From the NCBI RefSeq assembly GCF_004123295.1, contig NZ_SDMK01000002.1:124001-188000 (forward strand): 64,000 bases of DNA, written 5' to 3'. Every line of letters starts with the position of its first letter. Positions within the stretch are counted from its first letter, which is position 1. Below are positions 26,780 to 36,800 of the stretch, one piece after another. A program made the translations under genes and the position numbers. The notes below the pieces were generated by a model, which ran no database searches, had not been told where the DNA came from, and saw nothing but the letters and a program-made list of their open reading frames with translations. The DNA comes from Silvibacterium dinghuense. GTDB lineage: Bacteria > Acidobacteriota > Terriglobia > Terriglobales > Acidobacteriaceae.

Positions 26780-27936
26780 ACCAATGCCTCCTCATAAACG
26801 GCTCGAGTTTTTGCTGCGATAACCGGCCAGTCAAAGTTTTTCACTGCATAGGCACGGCAGGCATCGCTGGAAGGCAGCTTTTCTGCGCCAGTGAGGAAGC
26901 TGGTAAGCGACTCCGCAATGGTGTTGGTGCTCGCATCTGCGAGCACGCAGCGCGGGTCGAAGGGCCGGATCACCTCGGGAAGCCCGCCCACGGGGGAAAC
27001 TAGCACGGGCGTGCCGCAAGCAAGGGATTCGAGAGTGATCATGCCGAAGCCTTCCAGAGCCTGAGTAGGCACAATGGAAAGATCAGCGGCACGATAGGCC
27101 GTAGGGAGATCGGCGTCCTCTACGCGTCCCAGCTGGCGGATATGATTCTCCAGCCCAGCCGATGTGATACGTTCACGTAACTCGCCCATGATGGGTCCGG
27201 AACCAGCCAGCATGATCATGATTTCCGGCACGTGCTTGCGGACCTGCAGCGTGGCGTCAATCAGGTTCTCAAGCCCCATGCGGCGAACCTGGCGTCGCAC
27301 AGCCAGCACGGTTGGCCGATCGATTGGCCAGCCCAGGCGTTCGCGAGTTTCTGCACGTGTCAACCGATCATGGAAGCGGTCTGAATCGATTCCTCCGGGG
27401 ACAAGGCGCACGAGATTTTCCGGAACCCGATAACGGCGTACTAACTCATGTGCGAAGGCTTCCGAGAGCACAATCAGACGCCGTCCGCGCTGGTAAACGG
27501 CGCGTTCCATGGCAGCCTGTACACGCGAACCGAGTGAAGACTGTCCTTCTACACCGGCTTCCGCTGCCCAGGGGCCATGAAAGTGAATCACCGTCGGCGT
27601 GCGCTTCAGTGCATCCACAATCGGCAGGGTATAGAGCGCGAAGTGAGAGGCTACGAGATCGAAGTGGCCGCTCTTGAGTTCATGAAGTCCTGCTTTCCGT
27701 GCTTCCCATAGTCTCTTTGGCAGAGGAGCTTTCGCCGGGGCAAAGCCGGTAACTACGCCTCCGGTTGAAGCGGCCACGCCTGGGCTCCCGGCTACAAGGC
27801 CGCGTACTTCCACATTGGCGCCAGGGAGATGACGGAGCAGCTCACTGTAAACGCGGTTGAGGCCGCCTTGTCGTTCTCCGAACCAGTCATTTCCAAGTTG
27901 CAGGGTGCGCAAAGATTCTCCGTTCGTCAGTGGCAC
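26776..27936 (-). CDS. Glycosyltransferase family 4
   Basis: The 386-aa product starts at GTG 27936 with GGAG eight bases upstream. N-terminal half: LQLGNDWFGERQGGLNRVYSELLRHLPGANVEVRGLV. C-terminal half: VPGGIDSDRF, VRRQVRRMGLENLIDATLQV, IMLAGSGP and GFGMITLESLACGTPVLVSPVGGLPEV. The strong Gly-rich acceptor loop and the E-x7-E-like motif place it in GT4. It overlaps the next GT4 gene by four bases and is preceded by a 200-bp gap that could hold a promoter. Sugar specificity unknown. Confidence 0.87.
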   Translation of the reverse strand: MPLTNGESLRTLQLGNDWFGERQGGLNRVYSELLRHLPGANVEVRGLVAGSPGVAASTGGVVTGFAPAKAPLPKRLWEARKAGLHELKSGHFDLVASHFALYTLPIVDALKRTPTVIHFHGPWAAEAGVEGQSSLGSRVQAAMERAVYQRGRRLIVLSEAFAHELVRRYRVPENLVRLVPGGIDSDRFHDRLTRAETRERLGWPIDRPTVLAVRRQVRRMGLENLIDATLQVRKHVPEIMIMLAGSGPIMGELRERITSAGLENHIRQLGRVEDADLPTAYRAADLSIVPTQALEGFGMITLESLACGTPVLVSPVGGLPEVIRPFDPRCVLADASTNTIAESLTSFLTGAEKLPSSDACRAYAVKNFDWPVIAAKTRAVYEEALV

Positions 27937-28140
27937 TGCTGTTACTCCACTGCCGTTATGTATTGATTGGCCTAATACCCTGGGCAGGTCTTGTTGCGCA
28001 ACCTTTTGATGTGCCGGCCAAAACGTTATGCGAGGTGACCTATTTCGTACGTTGCTGCAACTACAGCTATTAGCTGGCCACCATCACTACATGGAATGGC
28101 AGCAGAAATCTCTCCTTGGTAGATCCGAGGAACTGGACAT
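27937..28140. other. Intergenic gap inside the EPS minus-strand arm
   Basis: About 200 bp separate the stop of one GT4 gene from the start of the next, in a cluster where most genes touch or overlap. No terminator-like hairpin or coding frame is convincing. It may hold an internal promoter, or be the scar of a lost gene. Confidence 0.4.
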
Positions 28141-29256
28141 TCATTGTGTGACAGCCGTATCGAGCAGCGAGTCTATTCGATCGGCGAAGCGATCCACAGA
28201 AAAGCTTCTGCCTCTCTCTCGTGCTTGTTTGCCTGTTTCTGCACGGAGAGCAGGATCGCGCAGAAGTCGAAGCATGATGTCCGCAAGCTCGGTTGAATCT
28301 CCTGGAGGAATCAAAAAGCCATCCTTGCCATGTCGAATGATCTCCGGGATTCCGCCGGTATTGCTGGCGATGACGGTACGGCCCATGCCCATGGCTTCCG
28401 CCACGGCCATGCCAAAGGGCTCCGTGCCGATGCAGGGATGCACGATCAAATCTGCACTGGCAAGCCAGAGAGGCACTTCGTCCGCGGGGCGTTGCCCGGC
28501 CAGAATGAGTCGATCTCCCAGATTCAGGCGGGCTGCCATGGTTTCGATCTCATGTGCATAATCCGGATCGCGCGGATGGGGTCCTCCCACGATAAAAAAG
28601 CTCGTTTCAGGTTCGAGTGCGGTCAGCTTCGCAATTGCTTCCAGAAATACATGCACGCCTTTCCAGCGTTCCCAGCGCGAGACCATGCCAACTAAGCTAG
28701 TATGAAGTCCAAGATTCAGCTTTTGTTTTGCCTCAGCAGTGGTAGACATCTCGATTGGGAATGTCACGCCTGGATGGCACACTACACTGCGCCGATGTGG
28801 GGGGAGACGATCCTGCGCTTGCTGTGAAGCTGCCGAGCAACAAAATACCGTATCTGCGCGCAGCCTTGAAGCGAGTTTATCTATGCACTGTCCTGATGAG
28901 ATGCCATGCTGAAACCAGTACAGTCGCTGCGATGAAAATGCCAGTGCTGGCGCAACGTAAAGATGCGCTTTCGACATCCAGGAAAGGACGGCATCGAGTT
29001 TTTGAAAGCGAGCCCACCTGCGGATACGCCACTGGCTTCGTATAAGATTGAGCGCATCCGTAAGTCGCGTTGTTGCGATAACCTCGACCGAATAGTTTAG
29101 AGCTCGCACGCGCTCCACCATAGGCCCATCTTGCAGGAAAAGGCAGTGTAGCGTAAATCGTTTGCTGCCATGGGTAAGCAAATGCATCAGCAGATTTTCG
29201 GCACCACCTTGCTGGTGGCCCAGTGGCATCACGATTCCGATGCGCTTCTGCTCCAT
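28141..29256 (-). CDS. Glycosyltransferase family 4
   Basis: The 371-aa protein begins at ATG 29256, five bases after the GT2 stop. It opens IGIVMPLGHQQGGAENLLMHLL, then has MVSRWERWKGVHVFLEAIAKL, FFIVGGPHPRDPDYAHEIE and GTEPFGMAVAEAMGMGRTVIASNTGGIPEII, all GT4 landmarks. The C-terminal helix (RSFSVDRFADRIDSLLD) is typical. It is the third gene of the acyltransferase-GT4-GT2-GT4 run, and its close spacing indicates one transcript. Donor unknown. Confidence 0.88.
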   Translation of the reverse strand: MEQKRIGIVMPLGHQQGGAENLLMHLLTHGSKRFTLHCLFLQDGPMVERVRALNYSVEVIATTRLTDALNLIRSQWRIRRWARFQKLDAVLSWMSKAHLYVAPALAFSSQRLYWFQHGISSGQCIDKLASRLRADTVFCCSAASQQAQDRLPPHRRSVVCHPGVTFPIEMSTTAEAKQKLNLGLHTSLVGMVSRWERWKGVHVFLEAIAKLTALEPETSFFIVGGPHPRDPDYAHEIETMAARLNLGDRLILAGQRPADEVPLWLASADLIVHPCIGTEPFGMAVAEAMGMGRTVIASNTGGIPEIIRHGKDGFLIPPGDSTELADIMLRLLRDPALRAETGKQARERGRSFSVDRFADRIDSLLDTAVTQ

Positions 29257-29261
29257 GAGGT

Positions 29262-30203
29262 TTAGCTTGTCCCCTTCCGGCGAAGTTCCGCACTACGTGC
29301 AATCGCGGCACGTCTGCCTTTGTGCGCAGCGGTCCATACTTGCATTGTGCGCTGATCGCGCCGTGCTATGGCTATTGCTCCGCGTAGCCAGCCGGGATGC
29401 CCATTGGTTCCTAATATAGATTCCCACAACATTGCCATGCTCCGCCGCGGTCCTGCTTTCAGATGATGCTGCAATATCCACCATCGATTGAACGAAACAT
29501 TTTCGACTGCTTCGAGGTTGAGAACACCTCGGATATCATTATCGAAGCGCTGAGAAGGATAATGGTTTACCTGTACTGCGGGATCATAAAGAAGACGCCA
29601 CCCTCGGGAAGCCACGGCCAGGCTAAAGGCCATATCGTTGCCGACCTGTGCTCCCGCGCCGCGCAGGTCAGTGTCGAAGCGTAGACCGCGGATTGCTGAC
29701 ATCCGATAGCTCATATTGGCGCCCTTCAGGATATCGACATACGTCATTGCTGGTGCGATGAGATGATGATTGCCGACTACGCGGCCCCATGGCTGCACAC
29801 GGCCAGTTACTTTACAGTGACCGGTGAGCAGACCTTCCGTAGCATAGACTATATCTCGCCCACCGATACCTCCGATCATCGGATCACGAATAAAATGCTC
29901 TTCGACACGCCGGCACCAGTCATTGTGTGGGATGGCGTCGTCGTCTGTGATCATCACGATCTCGCCGGTGACAGCACTCAGACCCGCATTGAGTGCTGTC
30001 ACCTGGCCGCCAAGACGCACTTCGACAACACGTAAATATGGCTTGTTCTGCCAACGCGCGAGCACCTCGCGGCTTTCCTCATCTATATCGCGTATGACCA
30101 CGATGACTTCATCGGGTCTGCGCTGCTGGCTGTCGAGGCCTTGCAGGCAGCGTTCGAAATCTACGGGGCGCCGATAGGTCGGGACCAGAACACTCAGCCG
30201 CAC
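29262..30203 (-). CDS. Glycosyltransferase family 2 (GT-A fold)
   Basis: The 313-aa protein starts at GTG 30203. The GT2 signature is complete: LSVLVPTYRRPVDFERCLQGL, VIVVIRD, ALNAGLSAVTGEIVMITDDDAIPH (DDD metal-binding motif near 88-90), GANMSYR and a C-terminal segment NHYPSQRFDNDI. It inverts configuration when it transfers a nucleotide sugar to the lipid-linked repeat. It is soluble or peripherally bound; no membrane helix is evident. It sits 69 bp after the preceding GT4 and 5 bp before the next, within the EPS operon. Confidence 0.9.
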   Translation of the reverse strand: MRLSVLVPTYRRPVDFERCLQGLDSQQRRPDEVIVVIRDIDEESREVLARWQNKPYLRVVEVRLGGQVTALNAGLSAVTGEIVMITDDDAIPHNDWCRRVEEHFIRDPMIGGIGGRDIVYATEGLLTGHCKVTGRVQPWGRVVGNHHLIAPAMTYVDILKGANMSYRMSAIRGLRFDTDLRGAGAQVGNDMAFSLAVASRGWRLLYDPAVQVNHYPSQRFDNDIRGVLNLEAVENVSFNRWWILQHHLKAGPRRSMAMLWESILGTNGHPGWLRGAIAIARRDQRTMQVWTAAHKGRRAAIARSAELRRKGTS

Positions 30204-30272
30204 GTCTTTTGCATGACCTCCTCAGTTTTCTTTTATAGCCGTCGGCCGTAGTTATCTTCGCCGGGACGCATC

Positions 30273-31481
30273 TTAAATGTTGGACGAGGTGGCGGATGTC
30301 TTTGGCCGGAGCCGCTCATAGGTCCTGAGATAGGCCGCAACGGTTTCTGACCAATTTACTGTCAGAGCTCGTTCACGTGAGGCTTGGCTCATGAAAGCTC
30401 GACGCTCCGGCGACGCCAGCAGGCTATTCAGGATCGCAGCTAGAGCCTCATGATCATCGGGATTGTCCAGTACAGCGAAGGTTTCGCCGAAGCTCTTCAC
30501 CGATCCGACATTTCTCGAAATGACGATGGGGAGAGCGCTGGCCATTGCCTCGAGCACCACGAGAGGATGTGCCTCGTAGCGCGAGGGAAAGCAGAAGAGA
30601 TCTACTGAACGCATGAGGGCAGGGGTACGCGATGTCTTACCTAAAAAGTGTACGCGATCTGCGATGCCGAGTGAGCGGGCCTGTGCCGGAGCAGGGCTGC
30701 CGTTGACAGTACCTGCTACTGCCAGATGCACATCGGGTAGATTCTGTAGTGCACGCAGTATAGTGCCGAGGTTTTTGCGAGGTGTGCGGATGTCTCCGAC
30801 GAAGAGCAGCATGGGGACGCCTTCCGGTAATCCGAAAGAGGCGCGCGCGGAAGCACCAGGTCGAAATTCGTCTGTATCCACGCCGTTGTATATCACTTCA
30901 ATCTGGCTAGGGGGCACACCAAGAGCTGCAACATCCGCGGCTACAATTTCAGAAACCGCGATGATATGGCGTGCTGAACGGAAAGCGCCCTTCTCCCAGA
31001 TTGAGTTCAGCTGTGAATATGTGCGCTGATATAGCTCGTAAGGCTTTAGCCAGTTACGGAAAGGATAGTATGGGCTTCTCATCCACGAAGTATGCACAAA
31101 GTGCGCAGCGACGATATCGCAGGGCTCCCAAGTAATGAAACCATTTGCCTGCACAAGATCGAATTCGGTGCGATGCTTACGCAGCCATGCCGCGCTGTCA
31201 GATGCAAAACCAAGATTCTTAGCTAATCTTGTTGGCCAGTTTTCACGGCCCACTTTTACTACAGTTGCGTTTGGATGAGAGGCGATTTCCTCCGCGCAGT
31301 GTGCCGTTACGAGAGTCAGTTTAACCCCGCTCTCTAATGCTGCACGAGCTACTTCATAGTTGACTCGGCCTTGTCCGTCATTTTTTTCGAAACGATTGGC
31401 CACAATCGCCAGCCGCAGCGGAGCAGCGGTACTGGCAAGGAAAACGGTTGCGTCGGTAACTGGGGTCGTCGGAGGAATCAC
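30273..31481 (-). CDS. Glycosyltransferase family 4
   Basis: The 402-aa protein starts at GTG 31481, overlapping the acyltransferase stop by four bases (GTGA), with GAGACA as the only nearby purine-rich site, so coupling is likely. GT4 features: LAIVANRFEKNDGQGRVNYEVARAAL, IIAVSEIVAADV, VIYNGVDTDEF, LLFVGDIRTPRKNLGTILRAL and CFPSRYEAHPLVVLEAMASALPIVISRNVGSV. The E-x7-E motif is represented by EAHPLVVLE. It probably acts on the cytoplasmic lipid-linked oligosaccharide. Sugar unknown. Confidence 0.87.
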   Translation of the reverse strand: MIPPTTPVTDATVFLASTAAPLRLAIVANRFEKNDGQGRVNYEVARAALESGVKLTLVTAHCAEEIASHPNATVVKVGRENWPTRLAKNLGFASDSAAWLRKHRTEFDLVQANGFITWEPCDIVAAHFVHTSWMRSPYYPFRNWLKPYELYQRTYSQLNSIWEKGAFRSARHIIAVSEIVAADVAALGVPPSQIEVIYNGVDTDEFRPGASARASFGLPEGVPMLLFVGDIRTPRKNLGTILRALQNLPDVHLAVAGTVNGSPAPAQARSLGIADRVHFLGKTSRTPALMRSVDLFCFPSRYEAHPLVVLEAMASALPIVISRNVGSVKSFGETFAVLDNPDDHEALAAILNSLLASPERRAFMSQASRERALTVNWSETVAAYLRTYERLRPKTSATSSNI

Positions 31482-32647
31482 GCAAAATGTCTCTTTAAGC
31501 GTAGTAGGGGTTCTTCAAAAAAGTGATAACTGGCTATAGAGATTGCCAAAATAACGCTCATGGCTATGAGCAGGAAGAGCATACCGCCTACAGCATCTGA
31601 GTGAACGAATCGCTGTATGGTATGAACTCGATGCGTGAGTGGTTCGAGCAGTAGACCCTGGTAGACATATAGCCCATAGCTGTATCGCCCGAAGAATCGA
31701 AGCCAGCGAGTGCCAAAGATGCGTGTTACCAATACATGGCCCTGCTGTGCCCAGTAAACAAGACAGGCGAAGAACAGACCTAGCGTGGTGTAGCCGACCG
31801 TGGAAATGAGTTGAGTGCGAAGGCCGCTAACATGGCCGCTGAGGAGAATCAGTACGCTCAGCAATCCGCAGAGAAGCGCTACAGGCTTGACCGGTAGATG
31901 CTGACCATTGGGGCCACGTACAAGCAATGCCACTGCAGCGCCAAAGATCAGGCTGTCGGCTCGAGTGGGGAGTAAGGCATACACATCCAGTTGTGTGCCG
32001 CCGTGCAGGATGATTGCGGTTCGCAATGCCAATGCGCCGACCATTACGGCAGCAGAAATCCATAGCAGCTTGCGGCGATCGCGAATAAACCACACCACAA
32101 ATGGCCAGAGAAGATAAAACTGTTCTTCTACCGACAGGGACCAGAAATGATTCAGCACCATCGATGGTCCGGGACTTGCCAGCTTAGGGGCAAGGAGCGG
32201 AACCATGTTGTAGAGATAAAGAAAATACAATGCATGCCCGGGTCGCCAGTGCAGGTGTAGCACAGGGGTCAGCAAGAGAAAACCAAACAGCACGCCATAA
32301 AAAAGTGGGAAGATGCGCAGAGCGCGGCGCGCGTAGAAGTTTTTGATGCGGTCTTTCTTGTGTGCTGTGTCGTACAGAATGCCTGTAATCAGGAAGCCGG
32401 ACAGTACAAAAAAAAGATCCACTCCCATCCAGCCGGCATGCACGATTGCCAGCCAGATACGAATGGGCAGATTTGTGGGTTTGTGATTTCCCCCACCAAA
32501 ATGAAAGAGGAATACAGCCAGAATCGCCGTCCCGCGCAATCCATCGAGCGCAAAGTAGTGTATGTGCGGCTTTTCCGCCTTGATTCTCGGATGTACAGAT
32601 GCGGGCACGTTCGGCTCGACCATTGCTGGTTGGGTCGTCGACATCAT
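31478..32647 (-). CDS. Membrane O-acyltransferase (acyltransferase-3/OafA family)
   Basis: ATG 32647 (with a second ATG next to it) is chosen because AAGGAAAA lies just upstream; a longer frame to 32701 lacks a good site. The product is 389 aa with about ten hydrophobic helices. The family motif R-x10-H is present in LDGLRGTAILAVFLFHFGG, followed by GWMGVDLFFVLSGFLITGILY and the later NHFWSLSVEEQFYLLWP. Such enzymes acetylate or otherwise acylate sugar residues from the cytoplasmic donor to the outer face of the membrane. It lies between the Tat-exported unknown and a GT4 gene and likely decorates this EPS. Confidence 0.9.
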   Translation of the reverse strand: MMSTTQPAMVEPNVPASVHPRIKAEKPHIHYFALDGLRGTAILAVFLFHFGGGNHKPTNLPIRIWLAIVHAGWMGVDLFFVLSGFLITGILYDTAHKKDRIKNFYARRALRIFPLFYGVLFGFLLLTPVLHLHWRPGHALYFLYLYNMVPLLAPKLASPGPSMVLNHFWSLSVEEQFYLLWPFVVWFIRDRRKLLWISAAVMVGALALRTAIILHGGTQLDVYALLPTRADSLIFGAAVALLVRGPNGQHLPVKPVALLCGLLSVLILLSGHVSGLRTQLISTVGYTTLGLFFACLVYWAQQGHVLVTRIFGTRWLRFFGRYSYGLYVYQGLLLEPLTHRVHTIQRFVHSDAVGGMLFLLIAMSVILAISIASYHFFEEPLLRLKRHFA

Positions 32648-32761
32648 TTTTTCCTTAAACCTGAAGGATGGCGTCTGCCCAGCTTCGGCAGAGACGTGCA
32701 CGGATATGTGACTTCAGTATACGAAGTATGTGACTTCAGTATATAGAAGAAGAGCAGCTTT

Positions 32762-33871
32762 TCAGAAGGAAACTGGAAGACTTTTGGCTATAAGTAGTAA
32801 TGTTTCGTTCACAATATGTAATTCTATGGTCCCGGTCGTCGGACTGTCTCCCAGGGCCGCGGTTCCCCATGCATAGGGTGGTAGCTCCCCTTTCCAGGTA
32901 CCTGTTCCGGCTGGTTGCAGTCTTGCCGCCGCCGCAATTTTAGGTGCGGCCCCCATTGCTTCCGCAGCTGAGGTGAAGCTCGCTGCCCACACCGCGTTCC
33001 CATAGGCGCGACGATGCAGCCCTGTGGCGTAGTTGTGGTAGGAAGCAATCTGCCCGGGAGCGTCCCATTGACCTGGCTCGTAATATTTGGCTTGCCAGAT
33101 CATTTGCGGCATTGTTCCGATGTCCTCCAAGGCGCCGCGATATTCATCCTCTGCTACCTGTGTCAGGGCTATTCGTCGTAATGAGCCCAGCTTTTCCGGT
33201 ATTACCGCTGGTGTGACAAAGCCTGGCGACAAGGGATCGCGATCCAGCAACGTTGGAGCTGTGCGTTTCCAGCCCGGAGCGGCAATCAGTCCATTCACCA
33301 AACCCTGCTTGAGAAAGCCATCTACCGCTAACGTTACCCCAATGGAATCCGTACCAGTCAGGCTTATCCACTCGCACTCATAGGGGGCTTTCGGAATGGC
33401 GGCAGCATGGAGGAAGGGGTTTCGATCCGCTTCAAGATAGCCAATCGAGCCTTGTATATGTCCGAATCCAAAAGCAAAGAGTGATCGGGATGCCGGCTGG
33501 ATTGCAGCTTCACGCTGCCATGCTTGCTGCAAAAGTGGATCGTTTGCCAGCGCAATCAGGACCACATGGTTGTAGGCCAGTTGCTGCGGATTCGGTGACG
33601 AGATGTCGATCATCGGTCGCCCGCCGGAAAGCGTTATAAGCAGGGGATGAGTAGATGCGGCAGCCTGGATGACTCTACGAAAAGCATCCCCCTCGGCTCC
33701 GAGTCTCATATCGATATATAGAAGCAGGCCTCGTTGCCCCGCGTTGCTGGGGGGCGGACTCATTGGACTAGCATTATCCCAACTGATGGCGGAACGCGCT
33801 GGAATCGCTAGGGTCGCTGCGGCTGCGGTGGAAAGTTCGAGAAATCGACGCCGATTCAAAAATGTTGTCAT
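32762..33871 (-). CDS. Tat-exported protein of unknown family, coupled to the 1226-aa protein
   Basis: The 369-aa product starts at ATG 33871, overlapping the stop of the large upstream gene (ATGA). It has a textbook Tat signal (NRRRFLELSTAAAATLAIPARSA, 6-28). The mature part looks like a compact alpha/beta domain: GLLLYIDMRLGAEGDAFRRVI, HPLLITLSGGRPMIDIS, HVVLIALANDPLLQQAW, SLTGTDSIGVTLAVDGFLKQGLVNGL, then a beta-rich end (GTIELHIVNETLLLIAKS). I do not recognise a named family or catalytic motif. Its partner and location in an EPS operon suggest periplasmic processing or binding of the polysaccharide. That role is inference only. Confidence 0.75.
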   Translation of the reverse strand: MTTFLNRRRFLELSTAAAATLAIPARSAISWDNASPMSPPPSNAGQRGLLLYIDMRLGAEGDAFRRVIQAAASTHPLLITLSGGRPMIDISSPNPQQLAYNHVVLIALANDPLLQQAWQREAAIQPASRSLFAFGFGHIQGSIGYLEADRNPFLHAAAIPKAPYECEWISLTGTDSIGVTLAVDGFLKQGLVNGLIAAPGWKRTAPTLLDRDPLSPGFVTPAVIPEKLGSLRRIALTQVAEDEYRGALEDIGTMPQMIWQAKYYEPGQWDAPGQIASYHNYATGLHRRAYGNAVWAASFTSAAEAMGAAPKIAAAARLQPAGTGTWKGELPPYAWGTAALGDSPTTGTIELHIVNETLLLIAKSLPVSF

Positions 33872-36800
33872 CGGCTTTCCTGTATGGCCAAAAGAACGCT
33901 ATCGCCAGAACGCATAGGAACTGTGATTTCCCAGTAGGCTCCGTCATCAGCCACTGTCAGCGTGTTGTGATCGTTCAGGTTGGCGGCAGACGCTCGTTGT
34001 GCCCCAGGAGATTTTCGAAGCCGGACGTTTGCCTCACGTGTCTGCTCGAGCCAATCTTCGACAACGATCAGATTCAGATTCTGGCAGCGGAAGCCATAGC
34101 CCGCAAAGTCGGCGGAAAAGCTGATGGGAAGCTCGAGCTCTTTTATGAGTTGAGCCGCGATTTCGAGCGCCTGCGCGTGCGTCAAGCCGGAAGCCAGCAT
34201 TTCCAGTAGGAATGTGCCGGGACGAGAGAAAAGAGCGGCGACATTGGGCGGCAGGGAACTGCGTGGGGCGAATGCTGCGACCCGCACCCCTTGCTCCTGC
34301 ACGCGGATGAGTCCTTGGATTTCCTCAGAATTGAAATCCTGCAGATTCAAGACGATCAGGGAAGCAGATGGAGTAGGCTTCCAGGATGCGAGCGTTGAAG
34401 CATTCGTTGCAAAGGGAATGCTGACTCCTGCTTCGGTGAGAGAACGAAAGGCATCCATGAGCAGACGGGTTTCCGGCAAAGCTGTAGGGTCACTTCCGTT
34501 CCATCGGGTAGATTGTGGCTCAGCATTCTTCCGCGTGCTGATAACGAGTCCGGCCCCTAGGGGCGATTCCGGTTGCAGTAGACTTCCGCGTTGTTGGAGA
34601 TTCCACCATTGCTGGTACTCCTCTGCGGTGAGCACATAGGGCGAGCCCACGTTATCGGTGTACCCATAAGTTGCGGATGCAGCATAGGTGCCATCATCCC
34701 ACACAAGCCCGCGCCATATCCGGTTATGAAGTAGTCTGCGATTTGGCTCTGTTGTCCCTACCGGATCATGCCATTGCCAGTTATTGAAGACTGGGGATAC
34801 GAATCCCCAGGGCATCATGGTGTTTACTTGCCACACCGGATTGAAGGCAAGGCTACCAAGCGTTCGTCCTGTCGTGAGATTAGGGCTGTTATCTTCCATG
34901 CCCCAGGTAAAATCGTCGTTCATTCCGCGAATGGTTTGAGCAAGTTCACGCCCTGGCTCCCCGGCAACAGCGGGGAAGCCCTGAGAATAGATCACTGCAT
35001 CTTTATGCTCAACACGGAAAGCTTCTCGGATCGCGCGGACAGCCTCCACGTATCGACCGAGTTGCCATGCTTGCCATTGGTTCTCATGATCGGTATGGAT
35101 AGAGTTTTCTATTTCCGTATGAGTGCGTCCATCCAAGCCTTTGCCGGTTTGGGTGCGCAAATAACTATCGAAGGCAACGTACTCCTGCCAGCTGTTGCAG
35201 TTTCGCAGGTCTGGGCCAATTACCCAGCGGTCGGCAAAGTTCAGTCGCACTAATACGGACTTTTTCCAGCCATTCTGTTGCTTCAGATGCTGTACGAGTC
35301 CAGGAACCGATGTCTGAAAAAACGGCTCACCGTTGCTGAACTCGCGCCAGGGAATCGAATAATGGCGCATATCCGACTGTGTCGCATAAAGACGATTTGC
35401 CGCTGTACGCGCTTTCGGCGGAATCTCCTTGAATTGGCGGCTATAAGCCCAGACCAGATCGTCTGGATGTCCCCATCCATTCCATGGCTCCGATGTTCCC
35501 GTAGCCAGCTGAAAAAACTGCGTAAAACCATTGGTAACAATCATGCCCGTCCCAAAGACATCGGGGCCGGTGATCTCCTGGATGGATCTCAATGTTTTGC
35601 GCGGAGAGATCGCTAATATCGGAGCTGTGGCGATAACTCGGTTTTGAGCATTGTCCGGCTGGAAGGTTCCCTCTAACCGATAAATCTCTGGCTTTGCCGA
35701 CTGCGGCAGCTCCACGGTGAAATCCTGCAAGCGCGTCTCGCAGGAGCCAAGCATCACAGCTTGCTCTAGGACTGGTTGCCGATGCCCGCTCAAAGCTTCT
35801 ACCAGTGCTAGGGTCAAACGGCCGCTTTTATGATCAGTAGTGGAGATTGGTACGGGCCAGCCTTCGATCTCGATTTCGCCCAGCCATGGTTCCTGTCGCT
35901 GCCGATTCCCAACTTCGGGAACCCATGGCAGCCGTATTTTCACTCTGCTACCAGTAGTCCCTGGAGGCAGCGCTATCCGGACTTGTCCCAGACCTTTTGT
36001 AAAAGCCGAATCAAGATCGGCGATTGCTGTACCTGGCTTATCGTCGATCTCGACGGCAAGCTGGCCTGGATTATGCAACGCAAAATTACCATAGCTCTCG
36101 CAGCTGCCTACCAGTGTGATTGCAGAGAATCTTGAGGGCACTGAAAAGGTAAACTGCAATACATTTTCTACACCGGGCTTGCCGTTCCATGTTCCATACC
36201 CCTGTATGTGGTCGATCGGTGTGCGGCGAATGGCAGCACCTCGATCGTTCAGTGCAACCACTGATACATTCCCTGGCTGAGTCAGGTCTTCGACCTTGGC
36301 GAGAGGCGCAAGATTCTCGCATTGATACCGAAGCATCACCGCCCCTCGTACTACACTTCCGGGCAGGTAGGCATAGGAGGAGGTGGCTGTCCCCATTCGA
36401 CCTTGGAAGCCGGCTAGTGCATCGGTTCCCGGCCCCGAGAAGGGAAAAGGCGCGGTATACAAGTTTTCTGTTGCAATATGTAGTCGGAGCGCTGGAGGCA
36501 GGGAAATAGCTCGTTGTTCCGCCAGCAGGGTGGATCCATCATCGGCTAGCAGACCGGCTCGCACTTGGAGGCTGGTTTCCGCTTCGTTTGCTTCGATGCC
36601 TGGTAATGCAGGCGGTAAAAGAGGCAAATCCAGAACGGTAGAGCGCCCTGCGGGGAGTGTCACGGGTTTCACGAATTCGCCGGCTCCATCGCCGAGCATG
36701 GCCCCGTCGCGATCCAGCGTACGCATAACAAGTTGAACCGGTAAGGGTGTATGCGAAGGGTTGTTCATGGTCAGTCGAACGGTGTTCGCTGAAGGGAAGC